Assembly (NCBI RefSeq): GCF_003351225.1 | Contig: NZ_QQSY01000002.1 | Coordinates: 757,917 to 821,916 of the forward strand | Source: Dyella solisilvae | Lineage (GTDB): Bacteria; Pseudomonadota; Gammaproteobacteria; Xanthomonadales; Rhodanobacteraceae | Direction of reading: 5' to 3' | Length of the DNA: 64,000 nt | The notes under the pieces: model-generated | Seen by the model: only the letters and a program-made list of their open reading frames with translations | What the model was told of the DNA's origin: nothing | Database searches by the model: none | Shown here: in pieces, positions 37,901 to 46,236 of the stretch | Layout: every line of letters starts with the position of its first letter | Numbering within the stretch: position 1 is the stretch's first letter | Translations under genes and position numbers: made by a program

Positions 37901-38326
37901 GTGACCGAACGAGCGCGTGCGCTCATCGTCGCGATCGGCAAGGCTGCAGTCGACGATCCGGCTGCGGGCCTCTCACCCGTCGAGCTGTCGGGATGCGTGA
38001 TCCGCACCCTTGCCTTGCCCGAAATCGTCGAACTTCGCCCTACGCTAGCATCCGAGTTCCCAGTCTATGCCTCGACTGTGATTGATGAGGTTGAACAGGC
38101 AGCCGTCGGCATCGCCGACGCCATCAGCTTCGACCCCGATGGCAAGCCGCGGGTGGTCATCGACTGGAAAAGCGATGTTCAGCCCGCTGCGGAAACCATC
38201 GATCACTACCGCGCGCAGGTTCGGAACTATCTGGACATGATCGGCGCCGAACGCGGGCTGATCGTGCTGGTGACCACGGGCGAAATCCTTACCGTGGCGC
38301 CGTCGCAAATTGGGGCTTCCAAGTAG
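34925..38326 (+). CDS. AddA-like UvrD helicase with C-terminal nuclease
   Basis: 1133 residues. Superfamily 1 helicase motifs: EAGAGSGKT (about 29-37), LVDEFQDTDPLQ (about 390), VGDPKQAIYRFRGADV, LYTMHAAKGLEWPIV and VAATRARELLV. The C-terminal RecB-type nuclease ends with a VVIDWKSD signature (about residue 1077). Together with the AddB-like gene it should form a helicase-nuclease that unwinds and degrades DNA ends. Chromosomal AddAB works in recombination; here, the pair sits in an accessory operon with extra subunits. Start ATG 34925 overlaps the preceding stop. Confidence 0.85.
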   Translation: MTAASKALRDDAARRDAINVHDRSILVEAGAGSGKTAVMAGRIAAILAKGIAPKSIAAVTFTELAASELLIRVHDFVSDLEAGTIPTELRIAFPNGLSDTHKVNLAGASAAIDEITCSTIHGFCQRLIKPYPVEANIDPGASVMDRNQADLAFIEIVEAWLREQLSGGEGGIIAEMVLQDPGETVGLIHKIVANLRKRHIVSAPAVTPLAPHLRTFCDASDAFVKFIRTAPAVEEETAVFACRFAGMAKALDNGPVSDTPVGLVRLLVSQPHSDLCTKSGTFLAFKKKGKWVDAAKREGLAKADGERLNTAAEGHYAACCQAWLTMLQNVASRVLSDLIAQVQPVLHRFRDYKRSAALLDFDDLIFAARDLLRDHDDVRRALAARFSHVLVDEFQDTDPLQTEIFWRLCGEPPTDGETLNWTAFTIRPGALFLVGDPKQAIYRFRGADVGAYVRARDALLAQDADSVLSISTNFRSCAPILSYVNERFESLLSSNGQPGFTALDPFHADRGEALCVAALDVAVADENGKASAEHQRDAEAEAVAAMCARLIGSEKILDRRSGASRVCRPGDIALLAPTGSDLWRYEEALERHGIPVATQAGKGLFRRQEIQDLIALTRVLADRRDTLALGALLRGPLVGLTEEELLDIIWALPRSADQPDALPGLDLGVDACEITHPLARSTIEKLQTLYRRTNSTTPHDLLSQAVDIMRVRPILLERHRGQAERALANVDLYLSLTTAFAVRGLRAFAEAMTAAWTDEARAVEGRPDAQEEAIALYTMHAAKGLEWPIVVPVNTMTGIMAPEGAVTDRDSNVFYCPVFGVKPTGYDEVRDAEKAELDRERIRLWYVAATRARELLVLPRLDAAPSKSAWISLLDLSLSELPALGLEHLSPDMGATTTTEGNNQTRETFAAEAAAIAARERRLTWLAPSRDEGDTGPALTPEGGEIWAPNEGQPPQDESVPSSVQGGRERGLILHKLLEEVLTGETEEGATVVTERARALIVAIGKAAVDDPAAGLSPVELSGCVIRTLALPEIVELRPTLASEFPVYASTVIDEVEQAAVGIADAISFDPDGKPRVVIDWKSDVQPAAETIDHYRAQVRNYLDMIGAERGLIVLVTTGEILTVAPSQIGASK

Positions 38327-39703
38327 ATGGACGAACAGTACGGTTGGTATTTCACCGCGCCGTGGGATCCGGTGTCGGTTCGACGCGGGGACGCCTTCGG
38401 ATTTCGTGCCGCGGCTGATTACTTCGCGGAATTGCTGGCACCCGGCTTGAGTAACAGCACTTTCGATGCAAGATGGATTTCTATTCTTTCGTGGTGCCTC
38501 CAATGGTCGGACGTCGCGTGGCGGAACGCCGGCGGCGGCGACCTGTCTCGACGTGACGACCAGCGTGCACGCTACGCATGGCTGCGACCTCTGGAGCTAC
38601 TCTGGGTCGACCGCACTCTGCAATCCGGGCAGACCACAGGCCAGCTTCGTGGGCGACGAAGCATCGAGCGCTGGCGTAAAGCTGACCGGCGGCTTTCGAA
38701 CTTCGCGATGAGCCCGGACCAATTCCGCCGGTACCGCCAAGTCGGCATGTATGGCGCCTACCGCGTGGTGCTACGCACCATCCCTGGGCTCACGACAGGC
38801 GACGGATGGACTCCCGACACGGCGGCTCGCGCGCTCGCAAACCTCGTCAACGACAGCCTCCCTCATGAGGCAGGGCTGAAGCTGACGCACTTCGAGAACG
38901 GTACAAGGTGGGGCAACTGGAGCGGTGGCGGCGAGGCTCGCTTTTGGGAGGAGCGCGGTTGGAAGCTCGCATGGGTGAAGGTCGGCGGCATCTTGCCAAC
39001 GGCCGACGAAGCGATCCGCAAGCGACTCCCCGAGGCGGAACGTCGCCTTCTCGAGCCCGCGCTGTTTGGTGCCGGCTCCACTCGCCGCATCACGGCGGAG
39101 GTACTAGCCAGCGCGAAGGACGCGAAGACGCACGCCGACCTGTGCGACGTGCTCGCCAACTCCAGCACGCTCTCGAAGAGGATCAAGTCCTCATCGCTGG
39201 CATTGCTCCCTGACTTCACGCGATTCACTGATGCCGCCATGAGCGCCATGCGCGAGCTATGGAACGAGATCAACCAGGACGCCGCAAATCAGGCGCCCAC
39301 TGTCGAGAAGCTGGCGCGATCTAGAGAGCTGCGATCGCGGCTCGACATTCTTCGCCATGCTGGCGCGGACTGGCTTCGCGCGCCCAATCGGAGCGAGTTC
39401 CAACACCAGCAGGTGGTCACCCACCTCGCCGAGTCGATGCGCGACGCACTGACTCCGGCTGAGCAACTTCGGGTGCTGGCGCGGCATCACGACGAACATG
39501 GCGGCGGCCGGCGTTGGTTCCGTGAGCAGGCCGGCAAGGTGGTGCCGCTCGTGAAGACCACCGACATTGCCGCGAGCGATTATCGGTTCAGATTACGGCC
39601 CATCTGCTTGCTGGCAGCCCAATGCGGTGTCGCCAACATGAACGCCGCGCTCGATGCCCTCGCTCAGCACGCGTCCGACGACGAGGAGGGTGACATTCTG
39701 TGA
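38327..39703 (+). CDS. unknown subunit of the AddAB-HKD-SNF2 operon
   Basis: 458 residues, predicted soluble and helical with a cluster of aromatic and basic residues near the N-terminus (DEQYGWYFTAPWD; WISILSWCLQWSDVAWRN; ARYAWLRPLELLWVDRTL). The middle is basic (RRSIERWRKADRRLSNF). It starts at the first base after the AddA-like stop and overlaps the HKD gene by GTGA. I recognise no family. Being third in a tightly coupled set, it is likely a structural partner of the nuclease or helicase. Confidence 0.65.
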   Translation: MDEQYGWYFTAPWDPVSVRRGDAFGFRAAADYFAELLAPGLSNSTFDARWISILSWCLQWSDVAWRNAGGGDLSRRDDQRARYAWLRPLELLWVDRTLQSGQTTGQLRGRRSIERWRKADRRLSNFAMSPDQFRRYRQVGMYGAYRVVLRTIPGLTTGDGWTPDTAARALANLVNDSLPHEAGLKLTHFENGTRWGNWSGGGEARFWEERGWKLAWVKVGGILPTADEAIRKRLPEAERRLLEPALFGAGSTRRITAEVLASAKDAKTHADLCDVLANSSTLSKRIKSSSLALLPDFTRFTDAAMSAMRELWNEINQDAANQAPTVEKLARSRELRSRLDILRHAGADWLRAPNRSEFQHQQVVTHLAESMRDALTPAEQLRVLARHHDEHGGGRRWFREQAGKVVPLVKTTDIAASDYRFRLRPICLLAAQCGVANMNAALDALAQHASDDEEGDIL

Positions 39704-41538
39704 CCACACCGAGTTGGAAAGACGTACTTCCCACACCACCTCCGGGGGGCCGACTCCTGGAAGTGTGGATGACGAGCTTCGACCAGCCGCAGGCCGGCCT
39801 CTTGGTCGAGCACCTGCTGCCATCGCTGCTGGGCGCAAATCACTCGCCCTCGCAGGACCTTAAGGAGCGCACGCTCTTCTTCGGCGAGATCGGCAATGCT
39901 CTCGAACGGCTTCGCGGTCGCCTCACGATCATTTCGTCTCCACTGTATGTTGCGCGGGAATCCTCGCAGTATCCGTGGCTATGGCGCTACGTGAGTCACT
40001 TCACGGTGGGCGCGCACTCCCGGGCCGTGCAGCACGCCAAACTCTGGGCCTTCCATTGGAAGGTCAAAGACGAGGAACACCTCGATTTGTACGTTTCCTC
40101 CACGAACCTCACAACCTCCGCGTTCAAGACGCAGGTGCAGGCAGGCTGGCAGGTGTCGTTGCCGCTTGGCCAGCGCAATAGCCAGGTCACGCGTCGAACA
40201 TGGGGGGAACTGGTGCCGTTCCTCGTCGCGCTCGGCGATTCCGCAGGAGAAATTGCGGCGACACACATTGCGCGGCTCATCACTCTACTTGGCCGCGTGG
40301 AGTGCCCCGCCGACGTCACGTTCGTCGCGAGCATTCCAGGGAACAAGAGCGCCGCCTGCCAGCTTCAGCAATTCACGCCATCCGAGCTTCACGTGCTGAC
40401 GCCGACCATCGGCGAGTGGAACGACCGCACGCTTTCAGATTGGAGCATCGACGTCGGAGTCGCTTCCGGCAAGGTCCACCTCAAGTGGATCTCCACGGAG
40501 CACCCGTGGATCGGAAGGCACTCATGGAACAAAGCCCAGTCTGGCTGGACGCTCTCAACTTCTGCCAGCGACACGTTGAAGAAGTACGTGCAACTCGAGT
40601 GCATTCCAAGTGAGGCGAGATTCGCCAAAGAACATCGTGATGGTGACGATCGATGGAGCCACGCCAAGCTATACCTGCTACGAAGCGGTCGAAAGCGCCG
40701 ACTTCTTGTGACCTCGGCGAATTGGAGCCCGGCGGCATGGGGCGCTGGGAAGATCAAGCCGCGCAACTTCGAGCTCGGCGTCGTCTTCGAGTCCAAGTGG
40801 ACAGATCTCGAAGCGCTCGGCGAGCCGTTCGATCCGCCGGACACCATGCCCTTTTGCGTTGACCGTACCGATGAAGAGCGCGCATCCGCTCTTGAATGGG
40901 CTGAAGCCAGTTGGGACGGTAAGCGGATTCTGCTTCGTGCTCGCAGCTCCGATTCCTCTACGCCGATTAGCGCGATCGTCTTCTTCTCCGACGGGAAGGA
41001 GGGAAACTGTGAGCTTGTAGATGGTGACCCCCCTAGGCCTTGGACGGAAATGCCTTGGACGGACGCAACCCAAACGCCGCTCTTCACACGGTTCACACAG
41101 GGCACCGAGTCAATAGAGATCGATATCCTCGACCTTCGCCTGCCCACCGAGTTCGCAAAGACGCCGTTGCCTGAGGTCGCCCCCGCCCTCGCCGAAGCGC
41201 TTCGGGAGGCCTTCCTGCTTCAGCGCTACGGTGGTGCGGTCGTCGATCCAGAGTCCATTTCCGGTTTGGGCGGCGGACACAAGTGGCCGGGTGCCGGTAC
41301 GCCCGCTACCGACTATTCCGTGCAGGAGTGGCTCGAGGCGAGCGCCGCATTTGATGTAGTGGACAACTGGCGCAAAGCACTCACAGATGCAGAAACAAGT
41401 GCAGAAAGTGATGCGGCTCAAATTGAGCTGATAAAACAAGATGGTAAGGAGTTGCGTACCCTTTTCAAGGGGCGCGAAGGACCCGCTGCTGCACTGGTTG
41501 CGGAGGAGCTTGGCTGGCGAATGGACCAGGACGCCTGA
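39700..41538 (+). CDS. tandem HKD (phospholipase D fold) nuclease-like protein
   Basis: 612 residues. Two H-x-K half-sites: QHAKLWAF with SSTNLT (His112, Lys114, Asn136), and SHAKLYLL with VTSANWS near residues 320-345. The pattern recalls tyrosyl-DNA phosphodiesterase and the DrmC protein of DISARM. HKD enzymes cleave phosphodiesters through a histidine intermediate. The two half-sites should combine into one active site. The start codon is GTG 39700, overlapping the preceding stop. The gene overlaps the following helicase start by one base. Confidence 0.75.
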   Translation: MTTPSWKDVLPTPPPGGRLLEVWMTSFDQPQAGLLVEHLLPSLLGANHSPSQDLKERTLFFGEIGNALERLRGRLTIISSPLYVARESSQYPWLWRYVSHFTVGAHSRAVQHAKLWAFHWKVKDEEHLDLYVSSTNLTTSAFKTQVQAGWQVSLPLGQRNSQVTRRTWGELVPFLVALGDSAGEIAATHIARLITLLGRVECPADVTFVASIPGNKSAACQLQQFTPSELHVLTPTIGEWNDRTLSDWSIDVGVASGKVHLKWISTEHPWIGRHSWNKAQSGWTLSTSASDTLKKYVQLECIPSEARFAKEHRDGDDRWSHAKLYLLRSGRKRRLLVTSANWSPAAWGAGKIKPRNFELGVVFESKWTDLEALGEPFDPPDTMPFCVDRTDEERASALEWAEASWDGKRILLRARSSDSSTPISAIVFFSDGKEGNCELVDGDPPRPWTEMPWTDATQTPLFTRFTQGTESIEIDILDLRLPTEFAKTPLPEVAPALAEALREAFLLQRYGGAVVDPESISGLGGGHKWPGAGTPATDYSVQEWLEASAAFDVVDNWRKALTDAETSAESDAAQIELIKQDGKELRTLFKGREGPAAALVAEELGWRMDQDA

Positions 41539-43697
41539 TGGCCGACCTTCAGCTCGACGCCCGCAAGTGGCGCTTCCTGGACAACCCGAATAAGTACGCG
41601 AATAGCGAAACGGCGGTGGACGCTGATCTGCAATGCGAGCCGCTCGAGCGACAATTCAGAACGGCGAAAGAGATCCTTTTCCGCTTCCAGAAAGGGCATA
41701 GCGTGCTTCTGGCCGATGACGTAGGGCTCGGCAAGACGACCGTGGCTGCACTCATAGCGTGGGTGATCGCCTGTCAGGGCAAACGCGTGCGGATCTACGC
41801 GCCGAACAAAGTCTTGCAGCGCCGATGGGCCGAGGAACTCGAGCGCCACGTGCCGATGCTCGAGCACTTTGGTGCGAGCTATGACCGCATCAAACAAGGC
41901 AACACCGGGACTAAGCAAGGTGACGTCGGTAAGTTGAACGCGGGCCGCATTCAGGTCTCGACCCACTTCAAATTGATCGAGAGCTACCGCAAAGGTGAAG
42001 AGCGCACCGCGTGCGACCTGATGATTATCGACGAGGCCCACCGCGCGAAGGGAGATGGCAGCAGGTTCAACGAGGCACTCCATAACCTGGGCGACCGCGC
42101 GACGCGAAAGCTGATCCTTACCGCCACGCCATTCAGCATAAGGCTTACCGATCTGGAGCAACTACTTTGCTTTGTCGGTGCAAAGAAAATTGATCTGGAC
42201 AAGGTGCGTTACTATGCAAATAAGTTGAAGAGCCTTTATGAATTGGGAGGCGGTCACGACGTTGATGCTGAAGCCGATCGACTCGTAAGCGCCGCGAGGG
42301 CCGCTATCGACGGGCTTCAGCCGTACCTTATTCGTCATGGTATCGACGATCTGTCAGCAGCGGAGCGAGAGCACTTCGGCGCTGCCAGTGCGGGGCGTTG
42401 GGACATCCCGACGGCCCCGGCGACACGAGGGGACCTCGAGCTCCTGCTACGGATGGTTCGCCTCCTCGAGCTCACGCCGGAGCGCAAGGGTGTGCGCCGC
42501 AACGATCCGCGATTTCACATCGGCTGGCAGCAGGTTGGTACCGAGCTGAAACGGGTAAATCAGGCATATCAAGCGGCGAAGCGAGCCAATTGTGACAATG
42601 ATTACATCGTTCTTGGTAGGCACATCGAAGAAGCCAAGAACTCGTTGCGCAAACGTCAAAAGGATCCACACCCGAAGGTTTTGGCTGTTAGTGGTGCCAT
42701 CCGCTCCACTGTCGTGAACGGTGGTGAGAAAGTGCTCGTGTTCTGCCACCACCGCGCGACGGCGAGCGAGCTGCTTGGCGCGCTGGAGAAGTCGTTGAAG
42801 GCAGAGAAGGTTATGCGGATTGGGCCGCCCGAGAAGAAGGTGTGGAGTGCAGCGTGGGGGTCTTTGCTGAGGGCCGAGGAGCTGTGGCCGAACGAGCAGG
42901 TGCGGCCGCGCGATTGTGGTGAGCTGATGGAGCCTATTGTCGACTGGCTGTGCTCGTCTGGAATTCGATGGCAGGTTGCTGGATGGCTCGACAAACCGGC
43001 GACCAATGCAGAGGCTCTGGCCGATCAACTCAAGAAGTCGAGGCCGCGCCATGCCGACGCTGAGAAGGTTCCGACCATAGCTGAAGCAGCGCGGACGCTG
43101 GTGAAATCTCTTCTTGACGAGCAGTCAAAGTCAACGCGCGCACTACTTAGAAATATGAAGAGGAAGGGACGGGCAGTAGGTGCTTCGCATCTTCCAGGTC
43201 GACTTGACGAGGGCCTTCGGGTCATGGGCTGGTGGACGCACGATCACGGCGATCCACCGAAGACGCTGTACACCGGCAACGAGCCTGACATCGTGCTCGC
43301 GCTCTTCAACAGCCCGTTCGGGCCCGATGTGCTTGTCACGACCGACCGCCTGAGCGAGGGGGTCGATCTGCACCGCTACTGTCGTCACCTCATCCATTAT
43401 GAGCTTGACCCGAGCCCCGTGCGGACGCTGCAACGTAATGGGCGCCTGCGTCGCGTAGGTTCGTGGGCGGCCCTGACGGGACGGCCAATCTGCTACGCGT
43501 ATCCAGCCTTCGGCGGTACACGTGACGAGAGGGCCGTCGCCGTCATGGAGCAACGCATCAGTGCGTTTGGCTTGCTGCTTGGCGGAGTCCCGACGATTGA
43601 AGATCAATCGATTGAGAGGGACCAGAGCTTCGCTATGAAGGTTCTCGACAATGCGAGAAAGCGCCTCGAGAAGCTTAATCGGCATCTCCATGTCTGA
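41538..43697 (+). CDS. SNF2-type DNA helicase
   Basis: 719 residues. The first lobe has LLADDVGLGKTTVAAL and MIIDEAHRAKGDG, then LTATPFSIRL. The second lobe has VLVFCHHRATASELL, TTDRLSEGVDLHRYCRHLIHYE and QRNGRLRRVG. All ATPase motifs look intact. It is last in the operon. HKD plus SNF2 is also a pairing seen in DISARM-like systems, which suggests that the enzyme remodels or loads DNA for the nucleases. ATG 41538 overlaps the HKD stop. Confidence 0.85.
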   Translation: MADLQLDARKWRFLDNPNKYANSETAVDADLQCEPLERQFRTAKEILFRFQKGHSVLLADDVGLGKTTVAALIAWVIACQGKRVRIYAPNKVLQRRWAEELERHVPMLEHFGASYDRIKQGNTGTKQGDVGKLNAGRIQVSTHFKLIESYRKGEERTACDLMIIDEAHRAKGDGSRFNEALHNLGDRATRKLILTATPFSIRLTDLEQLLCFVGAKKIDLDKVRYYANKLKSLYELGGGHDVDAEADRLVSAARAAIDGLQPYLIRHGIDDLSAAEREHFGAASAGRWDIPTAPATRGDLELLLRMVRLLELTPERKGVRRNDPRFHIGWQQVGTELKRVNQAYQAAKRANCDNDYIVLGRHIEEAKNSLRKRQKDPHPKVLAVSGAIRSTVVNGGEKVLVFCHHRATASELLGALEKSLKAEKVMRIGPPEKKVWSAAWGSLLRAEELWPNEQVRPRDCGELMEPIVDWLCSSGIRWQVAGWLDKPATNAEALADQLKKSRPRHADAEKVPTIAEAARTLVKSLLDEQSKSTRALLRNMKRKGRAVGASHLPGRLDEGLRVMGWWTHDHGDPPKTLYTGNEPDIVLALFNSPFGPDVLVTTDRLSEGVDLHRYCRHLIHYELDPSPVRTLQRNGRLRRVGSWAALTGRPICYAYPAFGGTRDERAVAVMEQRISAFGLLLGGVPTIEDQSIERDQSFAMKVLDNARKRLEKLNRHLHV

Positions 43698-44147
43698 TCT
43701 CGGCAGAACATCTGGCTGGGCATAGGAGGCAAAACGCTCTGAACTCATTTGCGCAAGGGCCATTTGCGTTGAGCGGGAGGAAAGTCACTTCGCATGACAC
43801 AAGCGCTAATGCTGACGGTAGGAGCATACAAGCACGACCAGTACTTAAACTTGCCTTCTAAGAGAGCCTCCCACATTGCTGTACGAGCCAAGTTTCAAGG
43901 CGGCCGCAGTCTAGACGGTGTTCACCAAAGCGCGACGGATCGATAGGCCAGGCAACCGGGCAACGCGGCTGGCTGTAGCGCGGAAGATATGGCTGAGGTG
44001 CTGTCGCGCAAAATGTTGGTAAGAGGGCTGGTGTAATCAATCTGCTGACAGATGCTTCGTTATCGGTTCGGCAGTCGCTTGGGCATCTTCGACGAGCACC
44101 GCTTGTTTTGAGTGAGTGGGCAGGCCAACCAACCCACTCCTAGCGCA
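43698..44147. other. gap between converging defence operons
   Basis: No gene is supported. A 7-base inverted repeat (GAGTGGG, CCCACTC; 44114-44139) lies 9 bases past the stop of the UvrD gene. It has no T-tract, so it is at best a weak terminator for the two converging operons. Confidence 0.45.
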
Positions 44148-46229
44148 TCACCGCACCAACACAGCCATCGCCTTGGCGCGGGTCATCGCAACGTAGACGA
44201 GCTGTGCAAGATCTGAATCATCTGGTACAGCGCCAAGCATGCCATGGGCGAGTACGACGACTCGATCGAACTCGAGTCCCTTGGCACGATGCATTGTCGA
44301 AACCCGCACAGCATCGTTAACAGCCGAGTCGGCTGTATCAGACTCGATCATGCTTACCGCAATGTTAAGGGACCTCAACGCCTGTGCCACCTGATCACGG
44401 ATGACCTTGGTATGTGTCATCACGCACACTGATGGCCGTGACGGATCCAATCCGTCACCCCACCATTGATGCACACGATCAATTGCAACCTGCACGGCTT
44501 CCTGCGAACCAGGCGCGTCAACAATCTCAGGAGAGGGCCCATGGGACAGCGACTTGTAGCGCTGGTTGTCGTCACGACCTCCATCGAGATCGTCGATCTC
44601 ACGCCCCTCCAAAAGCGCCACTGCCTGCTTCCGAATTTCGTCGGTGGTGCGGTAATTGAGATACAGCTTGCGCGAACGCCCGCGGATATCGATGCCGCAA
44701 TGTCCCATCACGGCGCGATGCTTGGCATAGATGCGCTGATGACCATCCCCGACGAAAAACAGATCGTTCCTCTCTTTGGCGATCATGGCTCGAATTAACC
44801 GTAGCGCCTGAGGACCAAAGTCCTGCGTTTCGTCTACCACGATGGCCGAATACGGTGCGGGCGCCTCGTCCAAAGCAAGGAGTTGCGCTGCATCGTGGTA
44901 CGCATCATCCACGTCTTTCAGCCGCTTGGAACTGAGGAGCGTTCGATACTCCTCGAACACCGGCCAGACGAGATCACGCTTGGCACGCCCCAGGATGGTA
45001 CGACGCCCAATCCGCGACACTTGCCGGTAGCCGTCGAGATCCTGCACGCCTTGAGCAGCCACCACTCGCTCCCATTCCTCGACATAGAATGCCTCGTCAA
45101 GATCGAGCTTTGGGCTCACCACCTGCATGGCCTTACCCCATGCGTCATCGTCCCGCTTGTAGATAATGCGGTGCTCGTAGTTCTTGCCACGCAGATATCG
45201 ATGCACCCATCGGTCGAGATTAATGACCTCAAGCCGATTGATCGCCGCGTCATCCATGAAAAGCGACTTCATGTTCTGCGCAACGTCCAACGCGAGATTC
45301 CGGGTAAAGGTAGTGAAGAGAACCTTTTGACCCTCTACAGTTCGGTTTTGAGCCAACCACTTGGCGCGATGCATGGCCAGCACAGTTTTTCCCGTGCCTG
45401 CGCCGCCGAGGATGCGCACGGGACCACTCCGGTCCCCAGCCGCAAGCTTGCGCTGAAGCGGGTGAAGGAACACTCGCCACTGCGCCAACGGAGCATTTAG
45501 GATCTCGGCCATCTCACTGTCACTAGTGACGACAACGAAGCGCGACTGGCTTTCCGCAGAATCGAGGGCCGCTGCGAAATTCGCCGTGTCGATGGACTGA
45601 TTCACACGGGTTTCGCGCTCACCGAGGATCGTCGAGACACTGTCACCCGTCAGCACTAGGAACAATCCCTCGTACGCCTCCAGCGGAAGCGATGCCTGGG
45701 CCGCATCCAGATCCCGTTCATCGCACATCCGTCGGACTAGCGGGAGCAATTCCACCGGTGTACCCAACTGGACCAGCTGCTCATCCGTAACCGATGCAAA
45801 TAGAGGTGTAACTGACTCGTCGGCCGTCGCGACATTTGCCTGCGTTGCAGGCACAGAAGCCCCAGTAGGTGGGAGCTCGTCCACGGACTCCAGACTGACA
45901 ATCTGGAGCGAGCCCGTAGCTGGATTGACTGCAATCTTGCGCCGTTCGGCCCAACGGTAAGCCTCATCATGGTGATCGACGTGCAGCAGGATGTAGATGT
46001 CGCCTAATTCAGGCTTGAAGACGATCCCGCGCCAATCCTGGTCGATCCGCACCGAGCGCAAATTGCCGTCGCGTGCACCCTTGATGGTTTCGTAGTTGAT
46101 GCCGGCCGCCGTTGGGTCCTGCTGAAACTTGAGTGCCCACTTCACGATTCGGGCGTGCATGGCTGACGGTAACTTGCCGAGCTTCAGCAAGAAATCCTGG
46201 GACAGTGCAACACGGGGTGCAAGACTCAT
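44148..46229 (-). CDS. UvrD/Rep helicase with RelE-like N-terminal domain
   Basis: 693 residues. Residues 1-100 match the RelE/ParE toxin fold: FLLKLGKLPSAMHARIVKWAL, LRSVRIDQDWRGIVF, and DIYILLHVDHHDEAYRWAERR. A linker follows, then a UvrD core: ILGGAGTGKT, TFTRNLALDV, VVDETQDFGPQ, VGDGHQRIYAKHR and STMHRAKGLEFDRV. ATG 46229 follows AAGGAG. It is last in the four-gene operon. The RelE-like part may bind the ribosome or DNA or sense activity; the catalytic residues of RelE have not been checked. Confidence 0.85.
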   Translation of the reverse strand: MSLAPRVALSQDFLLKLGKLPSAMHARIVKWALKFQQDPTAAGINYETIKGARDGNLRSVRIDQDWRGIVFKPELGDIYILLHVDHHDEAYRWAERRKIAVNPATGSLQIVSLESVDELPPTGASVPATQANVATADESVTPLFASVTDEQLVQLGTPVELLPLVRRMCDERDLDAAQASLPLEAYEGLFLVLTGDSVSTILGERETRVNQSIDTANFAAALDSAESQSRFVVVTSDSEMAEILNAPLAQWRVFLHPLQRKLAAGDRSGPVRILGGAGTGKTVLAMHRAKWLAQNRTVEGQKVLFTTFTRNLALDVAQNMKSLFMDDAAINRLEVINLDRWVHRYLRGKNYEHRIIYKRDDDAWGKAMQVVSPKLDLDEAFYVEEWERVVAAQGVQDLDGYRQVSRIGRRTILGRAKRDLVWPVFEEYRTLLSSKRLKDVDDAYHDAAQLLALDEAPAPYSAIVVDETQDFGPQALRLIRAMIAKERNDLFFVGDGHQRIYAKHRAVMGHCGIDIRGRSRKLYLNYRTTDEIRKQAVALLEGREIDDLDGGRDDNQRYKSLSHGPSPEIVDAPGSQEAVQVAIDRVHQWWGDGLDPSRPSVCVMTHTKVIRDQVAQALRSLNIAVSMIESDTADSAVNDAVRVSTMHRAKGLEFDRVVVLAHGMLGAVPDDSDLAQLVYVAMTRAKAMAVLVR

Positions 46230-46236
46230 GGTTCGA

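Noticed and set aside
32265-38326. Chromosomal addAB acquired as an ordinary recombination gene pair
   Set aside because: Tight coupling to three other genes and location in an integrase-bearing island make an accessory role more likely, but this cannot be excluded from one window.
44114-44139. Hairpin as a terminator
   Set aside because: The stem is 7 bases with a 12-base loop and no T-tract on either strand.
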